Shown: piece after piece, positions 8,352 through 17,064 of the stretch | Position numbering within the stretch: position 1 is the first letter of the stretch | Layout: every line of letters starts with the position of its first letter | DNA from: Rhizobiaceae bacterium | GTDB lineage: Bacteria > Pseudomonadota > Alphaproteobacteria > Rhizobiales > Rhizobiaceae | Assembly (NCBI GenBank): GCA_023953845.1 | Contig: JAMLJC010000001.1 | Coordinates: 4,431,327 to 4,495,326, forward strand | Direction of reading: 5' to 3' | DNA: 64,000 nt | The notes under the pieces: generated by a model | Told to the model about the DNA's origin: nothing | Seen by the model: the letters and a program-made list of their open reading frames with translations, nothing else | The model's database searches: none | Position numbers and translations under genes: made by a program

Positions 8352-10217
8352 CTAGCTGGCGGGAGCGCGGGCGGCGGCGGTGAGTTCCATGGCCGTATTC
8401 AGGTGGCTGTCCCGGTCATAGACGTCGTTGAAATACTCGACGGCCCCATTCGGCGTCGGCCATGCGGTGAAATAGGCGACATAGACGGGAATCTTGCGCG
8501 TCACCTTCTCGGATGAGTGGCCCGCCGCGATTTTCCCATCGACATATTCACGCGACTTGCCGAGCACGGCGGCCGCCATGCCGCGCGGATCCTGAAGCCG
8601 GATGCAGCCGTGGCTCAGGGCACGGTTGTCCCGCTCGAAGAACTGCTTTTGCGGGGTATCGTGCATGTAGATCGCATGCTTGTTCGGAAACAGGATCTTG
8701 ACCGCCCCCAGCGCGTTCGCCTCGCTCGGCGACTGCCTGACGCCGAACGGAACCTTGCTGCCGTAAGCGCCCCAGTTCACCGAGGCGGAACTGACGCGCT
8801 TTCCCTTGGCGTCCGTCACTTCATAGCCGGCGCGGTCGAGATAGCCTGGATCGCGCATGAGGCGCGGCAGCATCTCGTTGACGATGATCGACTGCGGAAC
8901 GCCCCAATAGGGGTTGAAATCGACCTGTTCGATCTCGTCCATGAAGAAGCTGGTCTGATTGGCGGGCGCGCCGATGACGGTCCGCGTGGTCAGCTTCTCG
9001 AGATTATCCTCGAAGTAGCTCGCCATGAAGGACGGCTGGTTGATGAAGACCCGCGTCGCGCCAAGTTCCTGCGGCAGCCAGCGGATTTCCTCCAGGGCGT
9101 AGCGAAGCTTGGCGATGCGATCGGCTTTCGATTCGCCGGCGAGTTTCGACACGGTGCGCGGCCCGATCACGCCGTCGGATTTCAGCCCTACCGACTTCTG
9201 CGCCGCCTTGATGAGAGGCACGAGTTCGGGAACATAGACCTCGCCCGTTCCATGCTGCGCGATCACATCGGCGAATTCGATGCGCAGGTCCTCCGCGCCG
9301 TTCGCCGCGATAAGGGCGATCATCTTGGGAAGCTCGGCGCTGCTCTCGCCGGGCTTCAGCAACAGCTTCGGGTCGACGACGATCTCGTTCTCCTCGCTTG
9401 CGCCAAGTGTTTCCAGTTCGACGCGCAATGCCTGGTATTCGGGCAGTTTCGGATGGAAGGATTCCATAAACTCACGGGCGTCGTAGGTGGTGGCCAGCAC
9501 CTTCAACGCGCCGGCCATGTCCAGCGTTTCAGGCGCAAAATCGTGGTATCCGGAAATCAGATTGGGATTGATACGGCCGCTATAGGCGTCGCGAATATAG
9601 CGCAGCACCCGCGCGGACATCGTCAGCTCGAACCGGATCAGTTGCTGAAGCCGACTTGCCGTATCGTCCATCGCGAAGCCGGCGGCCGGCACCGCCACGG
9701 CATATTCGGCCGGCACCAGGGCGTGGCTCGCCGCGTCCCCGAACGTCCGCAGGGCATCCTGCGCGCGGCTGTTGGCGCTGAAACCGGTCACCCAGATGAA
9801 TTCGGGGTTGGCGGCATAATAATCCACCACCGCCTTTCCGATGTCCTTCTCGGCAAAAAGCTCGAAGTCCGACAGCCCGGCCGTCGCCTCCCGGAAGTTC
9901 GACAAGGTCAGGATCGGCCCGAAGGACGCCGTCTGCGGCAGGCTGGTCAATCGCGAAAAATCCACCTTGGACAAGGCTTCGGCTTTGTAGGTGTAATAGA
10001 TCGGAGAGCTGATTTTGGCCGGCGCCGCCGCCGGGCGCCGCTTGGCAGCGCCTTCGCGCGGCGGCGGCGGAAATTCTCCCGCCTGCTTCTTCTGCTTGAT
10101 CGGACCGCCGAACAGGATGTCGAAAAGGTTTTGCGCGCCGGCCGGCGCCGGCGCCAGCACGACCGACAATGCCAGCAGCGCGACCAGCATCGAACCGTTG
10201 CGCGTCGTCTTGGTCAT
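8352..10217 (-). CDS. YcbB-type murein L,D-transpeptidase
   Basis: Periplasmic enzyme expected to form 3-3 cross-links in peptidoglycan. It starts with a signal peptide (MTKTTRNGSMLVALLALSVV..., cleavage near PAGAQ-N). A central peptidoglycan-binding-like segment SVGLKSDGVIGPRTVSKL (about residues 340-357) precedes a C-terminal YkuD catalytic domain with AIYMHDTPQK and the active-site SHGCIRLQD motif (about residues 535-545) whose Cys is the nucleophile. Total length is 621 residues, the size of the large YcbB/LdtD branch. The ATG at 10217 is chosen because GGGGGA lies 5 bases upstream and the signal peptide begins there; longer in-frame extensions add 26 unlikely residues. Confidence 0.93.
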   Translation of the reverse strand: MTKTTRNGSMLVALLALSVVLAPAPAGAQNLFDILFGGPIKQKKQAGEFPPPPREGAAKRRPAAAPAKISSPIYYTYKAEALSKVDFSRLTSLPQTASFGPILTLSNFREATAGLSDFELFAEKDIGKAVVDYYAANPEFIWVTGFSANSRAQDALRTFGDAASHALVPAEYAVAVPAAGFAMDDTASRLQQLIRFELTMSARVLRYIRDAYSGRINPNLISGYHDFAPETLDMAGALKVLATTYDAREFMESFHPKLPEYQALRVELETLGASEENEIVVDPKLLLKPGESSAELPKMIALIAANGAEDLRIEFADVIAQHGTGEVYVPELVPLIKAAQKSVGLKSDGVIGPRTVSKLAGESKADRIAKLRYALEEIRWLPQELGATRVFINQPSFMASYFEDNLEKLTTRTVIGAPANQTSFFMDEIEQVDFNPYWGVPQSIIVNEMLPRLMRDPGYLDRAGYEVTDAKGKRVSSASVNWGAYGSKVPFGVRQSPSEANALGAVKILFPNKHAIYMHDTPQKQFFERDNRALSHGCIRLQDPRGMAAAVLGKSREYVDGKIAAGHSSEKVTRKIPVYVAYFTAWPTPNGAVEYFNDVYDRDSHLNTAMELTAAARAPAS

Positions 10218-10345
10218 GTGGTCCCCCATTCGATCGAAGCACCAGCATATATCGCACGAGCGGTGTTCAGAATCCGAATGACGAGCGGGACGCACGAAAA
10301 CGTGAGACTGTGACGCCGTCTCAACAGTAGCGAGGGCTGACCGCG

Positions 10346-11251
10346 TCAGTGACGCGAAGCGACGGTGGACAATCCCGACACGAATGCCACCGTCGCGTCA
10401 ACCGTGCGCGGGTCGCCGAGGATGCGGCGATGACCGGCGCCGTCGACCCACAACAGATCGACGTGAGACCCCGCGGCGGCATAGCGGTGCGCGCTTTCAG
10501 CCGATACTTCGCGGTCATCCGGCGCATGGATCACCAGGGTCGGCCTTTCCATCCCGGCGAGCTGCTTCGCTCCGAGGAAATCCTCGAGCGGACGGCCGGC
10601 GACGCGCTGGACGCGCCGCGAGATCGCGCGGTGAGATCTTGGCCCGACATTCACGATGCGGCCGTATTGTTCGAAAACCTCCGGCATCGATTCCGGCGCG
10701 GAGATGAGAACCAGCTTTTCTGTTTCCACGGGCGCGATGCCGGGAATGCTCCCCGTCACCGCATTCACCGCCAGTGCGCCGCCGAACGAATGTCCGACGA
10801 CCGCCTCGAATGGTCCGAACCATGTAGCGACCATCCGCGCGGCGTCCACCGCGCGCGCCATGTTCAGCTTGCGGCCGCGCGAGCCGCCGTGTCCGGGAAG
10901 GTCGAGTGAAACGACCCGAAAGCCCGCATCGCGCAATCCTTCGATGATCGAACGCATATATTCGGTGCGCGAACGCCAGCCGTGCATGACGAGCACGGTA
11001 CCACGGAACGCAGCTTCGGGCCGGAACTCGTGTACGACGACGCAGTCGGTTAGCGTTTGCAGGCGATGCTGCCTCGCCTCCCGCATGAAGGCAGACGCTG
11101 CCGCGATCGCCTTCCTTTCATTGATCGTGAGCTGGCGCTCGCTCGGCGTGCGGCAGAACAGTTCGAAGGCGAGCCAGCCGGAAATGGAGGGCGACATTCG
11201 TTCGCCGATGCCGAAAGCACCGCGGATGACCTTCAATCCAAATGATGCCAT
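10346..11251 (-). CDS. Alpha/beta hydrolase divergent from MarR regulator
   Basis: 301-residue alpha/beta-fold hydrolase of unknown substrate. Visible elements are the oxyanion region VLVMHGWRSRTEYM (about residues 87-100), DLPGHGGS (about 117-124), the nucleophile elbow VVGHSFGGALA (about 150-160, Ser nucleophile), and late acid/base candidates HAPDDREVS and DGAGHRRILGD near the C terminus. There is no signal peptide. It is transcribed away from a MarR regulator 44 bases away, with two palindromic operator candidates between the start codons, so it is the most likely regulated target. Esterase or lipase-like activity is inferred only from the fold. Confidence 0.85.
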   Translation of the reverse strand: MASFGLKVIRGAFGIGERMSPSISGWLAFELFCRTPSERQLTINERKAIAAASAFMREARQHRLQTLTDCVVVHEFRPEAAFRGTVLVMHGWRSRTEYMRSIIEGLRDAGFRVVSLDLPGHGGSRGRKLNMARAVDAARMVATWFGPFEAVVGHSFGGALAVNAVTGSIPGIAPVETEKLVLISAPESMPEVFEQYGRIVNVGPRSHRAISRRVQRVAGRPLEDFLGAKQLAGMERPTLVIHAPDDREVSAESAHRYAAAGSHVDLLWVDGAGHRRILGDPRTVDATVAFVSGLSTVASRH

Positions 11252-11267
11252 AGTGGACTCGGATTCC

Positions 11268-11301
11268 GTTCAAGGATGAACAAAATAGTTCAAGGATGAA
11301 C
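11268..11301. promoter_or_regulatory. Twin 14-bp palindromes, probable MarR operators
   Basis: The palindrome GTTCAAGGATGAAC occurs twice (11268-11281 and 11288-11301) with starts 20 bp apart, about two helical turns. Both copies lie in the short divergent region; the second covers the ribosome-binding site and ATG of the marR-like gene. Two symmetric half-sites on one DNA face fit a winged-helix dimer that represses its own gene and the hydrolase. Confidence 0.65.
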
Positions 11302-11748
11302 AATACGCAAGCTTTGCCGTGGGATAATCCGCGCTTCAGAAACTGGATCGCCCTCGTACGTGCGGAAAAGGCCGTGGTCCGGGCGCTTACCAGGGCGCTG
11401 GCGCCGCTCGATCTCAAGATCGGCCAGCTGGATGTGCTGATGAACCTCTATCGCCACCCCGGCATGTCGCAGCACGATCTCGCGCGGCGGCTCCTCGTCG
11501 GCCGGTCCAACATCACAATGCTGCTGCCGCAGATGGAGAAGCAGGGTGTCCTTCGCCGCGAGAGCGACGCCAAGGACAAGCGCATCATGCGCCTTTTCCT
11601 TACCGGAGAGGGCGAAGCGCTCCTCATGGAGGCATTGAAGGTCTACAATGCGATTATCGAGCGCGTGATGGCGCATTCGAGCGCCGCGGAATGCGACCGC
11701 ATGGGCGAACAGATGCGGCGCATCGAGGAAATGCTCGGCAACGATTGA
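11296..11748 (+). CDS. MarR-family transcriptional regulator
   Basis: 150-residue winged-helix DNA-binding protein. The segment KIGQLDVLMNLYRHPGMSQHDLARRLLVGRSNITMLLPQME spans the MarR recognition region (about residues 37-77), followed by the wing LRRESDAKDKRIMRLFLTGEG (about 82-102) with the conserved D-x-R-D/K-x-R pattern. MarR proteins are dimers that usually repress adjacent genes and release on binding a small ligand. The neighbouring divergent hydrolase and the twin palindromes upstream support autoregulation and control of that gene. Its ATG overlaps the stop of a 7-codon mini-frame beginning at 11276. Confidence 0.92.
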   Translation: MNNTQALPWDNPRFRNWIALVRAEKAVVRALTRALAPLDLKIGQLDVLMNLYRHPGMSQHDLARRLLVGRSNITMLLPQMEKQGVLRRESDAKDKRIMRLFLTGEGEALLMEALKVYNAIIERVMAHSSAAECDRMGEQMRRIEEMLGND

Positions 11749-11750
11749 AT

Positions 11751-12656
11751 CTATGCGGATGCGGCGCCGCGCGTCGGTTTCGCAGCGCGTGGCGGCGAAC
11801 CGCTTTTCTTGTACGCTCCGCGGAGAAAAGCTCCCGCCGCGACCGCAATGCCCGCAGCGAGGACCCACCAGGCAGGCCGGATCGTGTAGCCGAACTGCAG
11901 ATTCGCGGAGAGGACCCGCATCGGCGGCACATTGGTGGCAAGACCATACCAGGCGAACTCGATGGCTGCCGTACCGACAGCAGCGGCGACCGCGACTGCG
12001 AGGAGGACGAACGGCGAGGTGAGCGACAGTCCCCATCTATGCGCCAGACGGTAGAGGAACAATGCGAGAAGGAAGCCGGCCATCAGCGTCGCCTGATAGA
12101 CATCGAGTTTCGTCTGGATGAAGAAGTGCAGCACCGCCAGGACGGCGATCGGATAGACGATGCCGTGCAGCCTGTTCCAGTGGCGGCCAAGCCGGCGGAT
12201 CATGGCGTCGGTGGACGTCGCCGCCAGCGCCGAGAGACCAAGCAACGCAACGAAGCCGATCGTCAGGTAGAAACGCAACGCAATTTCGGACGCGATGAAG
12301 CCCAGTCGGAATTTCTGGTCGAGTGCATAGAGCGAAAGGTGCGTCAGCGCATAGAAGAATGCCGCCAGACCAAGCATGCGGCGGACGTTTATCAGCGCCG
12401 GCCATTGCGCGATGCGGCGCAGCGGCGACACGCAGAGCGACAGGATCAGGAAACGGATCGCCCAGTCGCCGGTGCGATGGATGAGTTCGGTGATCGGCCG
12501 GGCGCCCAGCGGCCCAACCGCCGCTCCGCTTGTCAGGCTTCCGGTCATCAGCCCCCAGACGAGATAAAGCGCCGGAAGCAGCGTGCCCGCGAGGACGATA
12601 GCCTTCAGCGGCGAAAATCGTCCGGCGCGATCGGTCCAGGGCATCATCCGCAACAT
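11751..12656 (-). CDS. msrQ: Heme-binding membrane subunit MsrQ
   Basis: Inner-membrane cytochrome-b-type protein that passes electrons from the quinone pool to the periplasmic methionine sulfoxide reductase MsrP. The 301-residue protein has about six hydrophobic segments; conserved features are HRTGDWAIRFLILSLCVSPLRR (about residues 61-82), RRMLGLAAFFYALTHLSLY (about 92-110), and RHWNRLHGIVYPIAVLAVLHF (about 157-177), with histidines positioned to ligate heme. A 45-residue C-terminal tail rich in Ala/Gly/Lys is longer than usual. Its usual partner gene msrP is not adjacent: the next genes are a DUF971 gene and a hydrolase. It ends 2 bases from the marR-like stop codon, convergent. Confidence 0.88.
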   Translation of the reverse strand: MLRMMPWTDRAGRFSPLKAIVLAGTLLPALYLVWGLMTGSLTSGAAVGPLGARPITELIHRTGDWAIRFLILSLCVSPLRRIAQWPALINVRRMLGLAAFFYALTHLSLYALDQKFRLGFIASEIALRFYLTIGFVALLGLSALAATSTDAMIRRLGRHWNRLHGIVYPIAVLAVLHFFIQTKLDVYQATLMAGFLLALFLYRLAHRWGLSLTSPFVLLAVAVAAAVGTAAIEFAWYGLATNVPPMRVLSANLQFGYTIRPAWWVLAAGIAVAAGAFLRGAYKKSGSPPRAAKPTRGAASA

Positions 12657-12779
12657 TTCGTTGTGCTCGTCACAGATACGGTCCCGCGCGACGATAGTTA
12701 CATCGAGGCCGGGATTTTTCGACGATACGTCCTTCTCTCTTCGCGCGCCGGAATGGTCTGACGCTGTTTGCCCGGAGGA

Positions 12780-13130
12780 TCAGTCCCGCGAAAGCCCTTT
12801 CCCGTTCAATTCAGCGAGATAGTCCGCCCAGCGGCTTTCGCGTTCATGCCCGAGCGTATGAAGGTAACTCCAAGTGTAGATGCCGCTGTCGTGCCGGTCG
12901 TCGAAGACGATGCGCACCGCATAATTGCCGACCGGCTCGATCCGGGAGATGGCGACATTTCGCTTGCCGGGAACCGTGACGCGCTGCTCCGGCGAGTGGC
13001 CCTGCACCTCGGCGGACGGCGACAGCACGCGCAGCAACTCGGCCGGCAGTTCCTGCGGCGCATGGTCCGGGAACGTGATCGTCAGCAGCCGGCGATCCTT
13101 CGACACGCGGAGTTCTTTCGGTGCGATCAT
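12780..13130 (-). CDS. DUF971 domain protein
   Basis: 116-residue protein formed almost wholly by a DUF971 domain (also called the gamma-butyrobetaine hydroxylase N-terminal domain). Family pattern visible: ELRVSKDRRLLTITFPD (about residues 6-22), ELPAELLRVLSPSAEVQGH (about 27-45) and the C-terminal SGIYTWSYLHTLG (about 82-94). Stand-alone DUF971 proteins are often linked with Fe-S cluster carriers, but no such gene lies next to it here. It is co-directional with the downstream msrQ (124 bases) and an upstream alpha/beta hydrolase (34 bases). Confidence 0.85.
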   Translation of the reverse strand: MIAPKELRVSKDRRLLTITFPDHAPQELPAELLRVLSPSAEVQGHSPEQRVTVPGKRNVAISRIEPVGNYAVRIVFDDRHDSGIYTWSYLHTLGHERESRWADYLAELNGKGLSRD

Positions 13131-13164
13131 GCCGAAACTTCCATGACCTCATCGCCCGGCAGTT

Positions 13165-13941
13165 TCATCGTGCGAAGCCGGCTATCGGGTGGGCGGCGAG
13201 AAATTCCAGCACCCGCTTCTTGAATGTGCGGTCGCCGACGGACAGCATATGATCGCGGCCCTCGATGTCAAAGCTCTCCGCATTCGGCATCAGGGCGGCG
13301 AGTTCGGACGGCGAGCCGCCGATGTCGTCGCGCGTGCCGACGGCTATCAGCACGGGTTGCGCGATGCGGGCCACATCGGCCTCGGAGAGGTCCTCGCGGG
13401 ATGTCGCGATGCAGGCGGCAAGCGCGCGGCGGTCGCTTTTCGTCTGATCGGCGAAGGCTCGGAACATTTTTCCGCGCTGGTGCGTGATTGCGGCGGAATC
13501 GGGCGTGGAAAGCGCTTCCGCGATCGGGTCCCAGTCGCCGACGCCGTCGACCATACCGATGCCGAGCCCGCCGAAGATCAGGGCGTTCACCCGGTCGGGG
13601 TGTTCGAGAGCCAGGAAGGCGCTGACGCGTGCGCCCATCGAATAGCCCATCACATCCGCGACCGGAATGTCGAGATGGTCAAGCAGCGCTGCCGCGTCGC
13701 CCGCCATCATGGACGGCGTATAATCGGCCGGATCGTAGCTTTTGGACGTATCTCCGTGACCGCGATGGTCGAAGGCGATGGCGCGGTATCCCGCGTCGTT
13801 GAGCGTTTTCACCCAACCCGGCGAAATCCAGTTCACCCGCATGTTCGAAGCGAAGCCGTGGATGAGGAGGACGGGTTCGGCCGTCGCCGGCCCGGTGTCC
13901 AGATAGGCGATGTCGAACTGATCGTGACGGAAAAAATTCAT
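13165..13941 (-). CDS. Alpha/beta-fold hydrolase
   Basis: 258-residue hydrolase with the classic arrangement: VLLIHGFASN oxyanion region (about residues 24-33), FDHRGHGDTS (about 57-66), nucleophile elbow VMGYSMGARVSA (about 96-107, Ser nucleophile), acidic residue near GTRDDIGG (about 205-212) and the catalytic His in EGRDHMLSVGD (about 230-240). No export signal. The family includes esterases, haloperoxidase-like and meta-cleavage hydrolases; the substrate cannot be read from sequence. It precedes the DUF971 gene by 34 bases and probably shares its transcript. Confidence 0.87.
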   Translation of the reverse strand: MNFFRHDQFDIAYLDTGPATAEPVLLIHGFASNMRVNWISPGWVKTLNDAGYRAIAFDHRGHGDTSKSYDPADYTPSMMAGDAAALLDHLDIPVADVMGYSMGARVSAFLALEHPDRVNALIFGGLGIGMVDGVGDWDPIAEALSTPDSAAITHQRGKMFRAFADQTKSDRRALAACIATSREDLSEADVARIAQPVLIAVGTRDDIGGSPSELAALMPNAESFDIEGRDHMLSVGDRTFKKRVLEFLAAHPIAGFAR

Positions 13942-14007
13942 CTGGTTCCGAAGCGTCGAAAATCTGTCCGATCAGGGTCCGGCATCTTCCCTCGACGGCG
14001 CGTGCGC

Positions 14008-14529
14008 CTATCCGGGAGAAGCGCCGTTGACCTTGCCGTCTACAGCATCGATCTCGGGATGGCGAATCCGCGCTCCTGTCTCGATGCCGCGCGCGGCGGC
14101 GGTTCCGGCGTTGAGTTCGAGGACGAAGCGAACCGGCGCATTGGGAGAGATGACCGCTTCCGACATAGGCTCGCCGTGCCGGATCGCCTTGACCTTGCCG
14201 TCCTCGCCGATGAAGATCAGGTCCAGCGGCAGCTTGGTGTTCTTCATCCAGAAGCCGACGTCGCGGGTCTGCTCAAAGACGAAAAGCATGCCCTGATCGG
14301 TCGGCAGGTAGTCGCGGAACATCAAACCCATGCTGCGTTCGGCCGTATCGTCCGCGATCTCCACCTTGAACGACAAATCGCCCGACGGCGTTTCGGCGAT
14401 CAGCGGCGCGGGATCGACGGGCAGCATCATCGCCTTGTTTTCGGCGACGGCATAGACGACCGATGAAATGAGGAGCGCCAACGACAGTCCGCCGCCGACA
14501 AGATTGTTGCGCAGTCCAGAGCGCCGCAT
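14008..14529 (-). CDS. DUF192 family exported protein
   Basis: 173-residue protein with an N-terminal hydrophobic segment (about residues 11-27, NNLVGGGLSLALLISSVVYAV) that acts as signal or anchor, then a DUF192 domain: ERSMGLMFRDYLPTDQGMLFVF (about residues 65-86), GFWMKNTKLPLDLIFIG (about 92-108) and a late RFVLELNAG (about 135-143). The domain is a small beta fold of unknown function found across bacteria and archaea. The start at 14529 is placed just before the hydrophobic segment. It is 29 bases downstream of the double cold-shock gene, a pairing common in Hyphomicrobiales (from memory). Confidence 0.88.
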   Translation of the reverse strand: MRRSGLRNNLVGGGLSLALLISSVVYAVAENKAMMLPVDPAPLIAETPSGDLSFKVEIADDTAERSMGLMFRDYLPTDQGMLFVFEQTRDVGFWMKNTKLPLDLIFIGEDGKVKAIRHGEPMSEAVISPNAPVRFVLELNAGTAAARGIETGARIRHPEIDAVDGKVNGASPG

Positions 14530-14558
14530 GAAGTACCCCGAAATTGGCCCGGTCGCGC

Positions 14559-15149
14559 CTAGTGCGAGACCGGCAGCGTTCCGATATCGGGATGAATTTC
14601 GGCAGCCATAAGGCCCTTGGTGCCGCGTCCGAAACGACAGAGCACGACCTGCCCCGGGCGCAGTTCGGTGATGCCGTACCGGCGCAGCGTCTCCATATGC
14701 ACGAATATGTCTTCGGTGCCCTCCCCGCGCGTCAGGAAGCCGAAGCCCTTGGTGCGGTTGAACCACTTGACCAGCGCGCGTTCGAGACCGCTTTCGGCCG
14801 TCACAGCGACATGCGTGCGCGCCGGCTGCTGTTCGGCCGGATGCACCGCCGTGGACATATCCATCGACAGGACCTTGAACGCCTGAAGCCCACGGTCCCC
14901 CGGCTTCGCCAGAACGACGATGCGAGTTCCTTCGAGCGCTGTCTGGAAACCGTCGCGGCGCAGACATGTCACATGAAGCAGCACATCTCCGGTGGCTGGC
15001 AGGTCAGGGAGAATGAAGCCGTAGCCTTTTGCGACGTCGAACCACTTGATGGCGCCGGAGACTTCAAACAAGCCGGCGGCGTCGGTTCCCTGATCCAGCC
15101 CCTCGTCCTGGTCCGAATCATGCCCCATCCAAGAGGCTTTGTCCCCCAT
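14559..15149 (-). CDS. Two-domain cold-shock (CspA-family) protein
   Basis: 196-residue protein with two cold-shock domains joined by an Ala/Gln-rich linker. Domain 1 starts at GAIKWFDVAKGYGFILPD (about residues 32-49) with a DVLLHVTCLRR strand; domain 2 starts at ALVKWFNRTKGFGFLTRG (about 124-141) with the DIFVHMETLRRYG RNP2-like strand. Both have the RNP1-type aromatic residues that stack on single-stranded RNA. Domain 1 is the more divergent. Such proteins act as RNA chaperones. It heads a small minus-strand group with the DUF192 gene. Confidence 0.93.
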   Translation of the reverse strand: MGDKASWMGHDSDQDEGLDQGTDAAGLFEVSGAIKWFDVAKGYGFILPDLPATGDVLLHVTCLRRDGFQTALEGTRIVVLAKPGDRGLQAFKVLSMDMSTAVHPAEQQPARTHVAVTAESGLERALVKWFNRTKGFGFLTRGEGTEDIFVHMETLRRYGITELRPGQVVLCRFGRGTKGLMAAEIHPDIGTLPVSH

Positions 15150-15356
15150 ACCTCCGACCCCTTCGCAATAAACGCCGCACTGATTCTTACTTTCAAATTA
15201 ACACTGGCGGTTCCCGTGTGCGCAAGTGCCAAGGCCGGAATTTTGATGAATTGACCGGCCTCGACTCTCCCTGACACCCCTGTCAAAGCTCCGGAAGGTT
15301 GCCCACAACCCCGCGACCGCCATATGTTGGGGACCGACAGGCAGGAAGGACAGGAA

Positions 15357-15797
15357 ATGCGCTACCTCCACACGATGGTCCGTGTGACCGACATCGACCA
15401 GTCGCTCGACTTCTACTGCAACAAGCTCGGCCTCAAGGAGGTCAGGCGCCACGAAAACGCTCAGGGCCGCTATACGCTGATATTTCTCGCGGCGCCGGAC
15501 GATGAGCGGAGCGGCGTTGAGAACAAGGCCCCACTGGTCGAACTGACCTACAACTGGGACCCGGAGGACTACAAGGGCGGGCGGAATTTTGGTCATCTCG
15601 CCTATGAGGTCGACGACATTTACGAGACTTGCCAGCGCCTGATGGACAATGGCGTCACCATCAATCGCCCGCCGCGCGACGGCAACATGGCTTTCATCAA
15701 GTCACCGGACGGCATTTCCATTGAACTGCTGCAGAAGGGGCCCGCCAAGGAGAAGGCCGAACCCTGGGCTTCCATGGCCAACACCGGCTCCTGGTGA
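15357..15797 (+). CDS. gloA: Lactoylglutathione lyase (glyoxalase I)
   Basis: Detoxifies methylglyoxal by turning its glutathione hemithioacetal into S-lactoylglutathione. The 146-residue protein has the two beta-alpha-beta-beta-beta halves of glyoxalase I and the four metal ligands: His in YLHTMVRV (about residue 5), Glu in PLVELTYNW (about 56), His in FGHLAYEV (about 74) and Glu in ISIELLQ (about 122). Length and pattern match the Ni-dependent bacterial type. The ATG at 15357 follows AAGGACAGGAA; an upstream in-frame ATG at 15324 would add 11 unconserved residues. The next gene, a Rieske oxygenase, follows at 96 bases. Confidence 0.93.
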   Translation: MRYLHTMVRVTDIDQSLDFYCNKLGLKEVRRHENAQGRYTLIFLAAPDDERSGVENKAPLVELTYNWDPEDYKGGRNFGHLAYEVDDIYETCQRLMDNGVTINRPPRDGNMAFIKSPDGISIELLQKGPAKEKAEPWASMANTGSW

Positions 15798-15892
15798 CGG
15801 CCGCGATATATCCGGCATCCAACAGCCGGCGACGGCCGCGAAGATTGACAAAAGGCGTCGCCGGGTGTCCGCTTTCTTCAGGGAGCGACCCG

Positions 15893-17062
15893 ATGACTGC
15901 GGATGCTGAAATCCGGACAGCGTACAACGGCCTGCCGGACCTTCAGCCGACACTGCCGACTGACGATTACGTCAGGGCCGACGCTTTCGACCGGGAACTT
16001 GAAGCGATCTGGTATCGGAACTGGGTCTATGTCTGCCGGGAGAGCGATCTGCCGGAGGCTCTCCACTATCGCACCGCGCGGATCGGCACGCAGTCGATCA
16101 TCATATTGCGCGACGAGACCGGCGTGCTCCGTGCATTTCATAACACCTGCCGGCATCGCGGATCGGAACTGTGCTCCGCGAACGAAGGCAGGTTGAAGGC
16201 CCGGCTTCTCACCTGTCCCTACCACGCATGGTCCTACTCGCTGCGCGGCGATCTTGTGCGCGTGTCGTCGAAATCGCTTCCGCCGGGCTTCGACAAGGCT
16301 GACTATCCGCTTTATCGCATTGCGCTGTCGGTTTGGCGCGGCTTTGTCTTCGTCAATCTGTCGGAAAAGGCAGACAGTTCGGTGGAGGCGAGCCTTGATC
16401 CGCAATCGGGCGACCTCGGCAACTGGCCCAACGAGACGCTTGTGCGCGGCCATGTCGTGGAGAAAACGATCGCCTGCAACTGGAAGATTTTCTGGGAGAA
16501 CTACAACGAATGCCTGCATTGCCCGGGCGTCCACAAGCACCTGTCGCAACTCGTGCCGATCTACGGACGCGGCCTTATGGCGCGGGAGGACGATCCCGAA
16601 TGGCAAATCCGCGCGGACAATGATGCGCCGGAATATGCAGGCGGTCTGCGCCGCGGCGCCGAAACGTGGTCGGAGGACGGTCTCGTTCACGGCCCGACCT
16701 TTGCCGGTCTCACCGATGCGGAGCGCAAGGCCGGCCAGACATATGCGACCCACCTGCCCTCCATGTTCGTCGTCGGCCATGTCGACTATGTGCGCGTGGT
16801 GAGCCTGCGACCGCTCGGGCCGACGCAGACTCACCTTACCGCCGAATGGCTTTTCCCGGCCGAGGCGCTTGGCGATCGCGTGGCCGTCGAGAACGTGGTG
16901 CGGTTCGGCGCCCGCGTCCTCGACGAGGACGCAGCCATCTGCGAGGTAAACCAGCGCGGACTTGGGTCGAGGCGACACCGGCACGGCGTGTTGATGCCGG
17001 AAGAATACGACCTGTTCCGCTTCCACCAGTGGGTGCGCGAAAAGACGTCGCCAAAATCCTGA
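15893..17062 (+). CDS. Rieske-type ring-hydroxylating / demethylating oxygenase, alpha subunit
   Basis: 389-residue oxygenase component. The N-terminal Rieske domain has the [2Fe-2S] ligands C-x-H in NTCRHRGSELC (about residues 84-94) and C-x2-H in TCPYHAWSY (about 107-115). The catalytic domain has the mononuclear iron motif in WENYNECLHCPGVHKHL (about 201-217), with His-x4-His. The pattern ENYNECxHCP is shared with quaternary-amine demethylases such as the glycine betaine and stachydrine enzymes as well as with aromatic dioxygenases; the substrate is not determined. No reductase gene is adjacent, so electrons must come from elsewhere. The start at 15893 follows a GGGAG site; a longer frame to 15794 overlaps gloA. 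Confidence 0.85.
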   Translation: MTADAEIRTAYNGLPDLQPTLPTDDYVRADAFDRELEAIWYRNWVYVCRESDLPEALHYRTARIGTQSIIILRDETGVLRAFHNTCRHRGSELCSANEGRLKARLLTCPYHAWSYSLRGDLVRVSSKSLPPGFDKADYPLYRIALSVWRGFVFVNLSEKADSSVEASLDPQSGDLGNWPNETLVRGHVVEKTIACNWKIFWENYNECLHCPGVHKHLSQLVPIYGRGLMAREDDPEWQIRADNDAPEYAGGLRRGAETWSEDGLVHGPTFAGLTDAERKAGQTYATHLPSMFVVGHVDYVRVVSLRPLGPTQTHLTAEWLFPAEALGDRVAVENVVRFGARVLDEDAAICEVNQRGLGSRRHRHGVLMPEEYDLFRFHQWVREKTSPKS

Positions 17063-17064
17063 GT

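Noticed and set aside
11278..11291. GAAC-N6-GTTC near the MarR gene as a LexA box
   Set aside because: Spacing and orientation differ from the direct GTTC-N7-GTTC pattern; it is simply formed by the two MarR palindromes.
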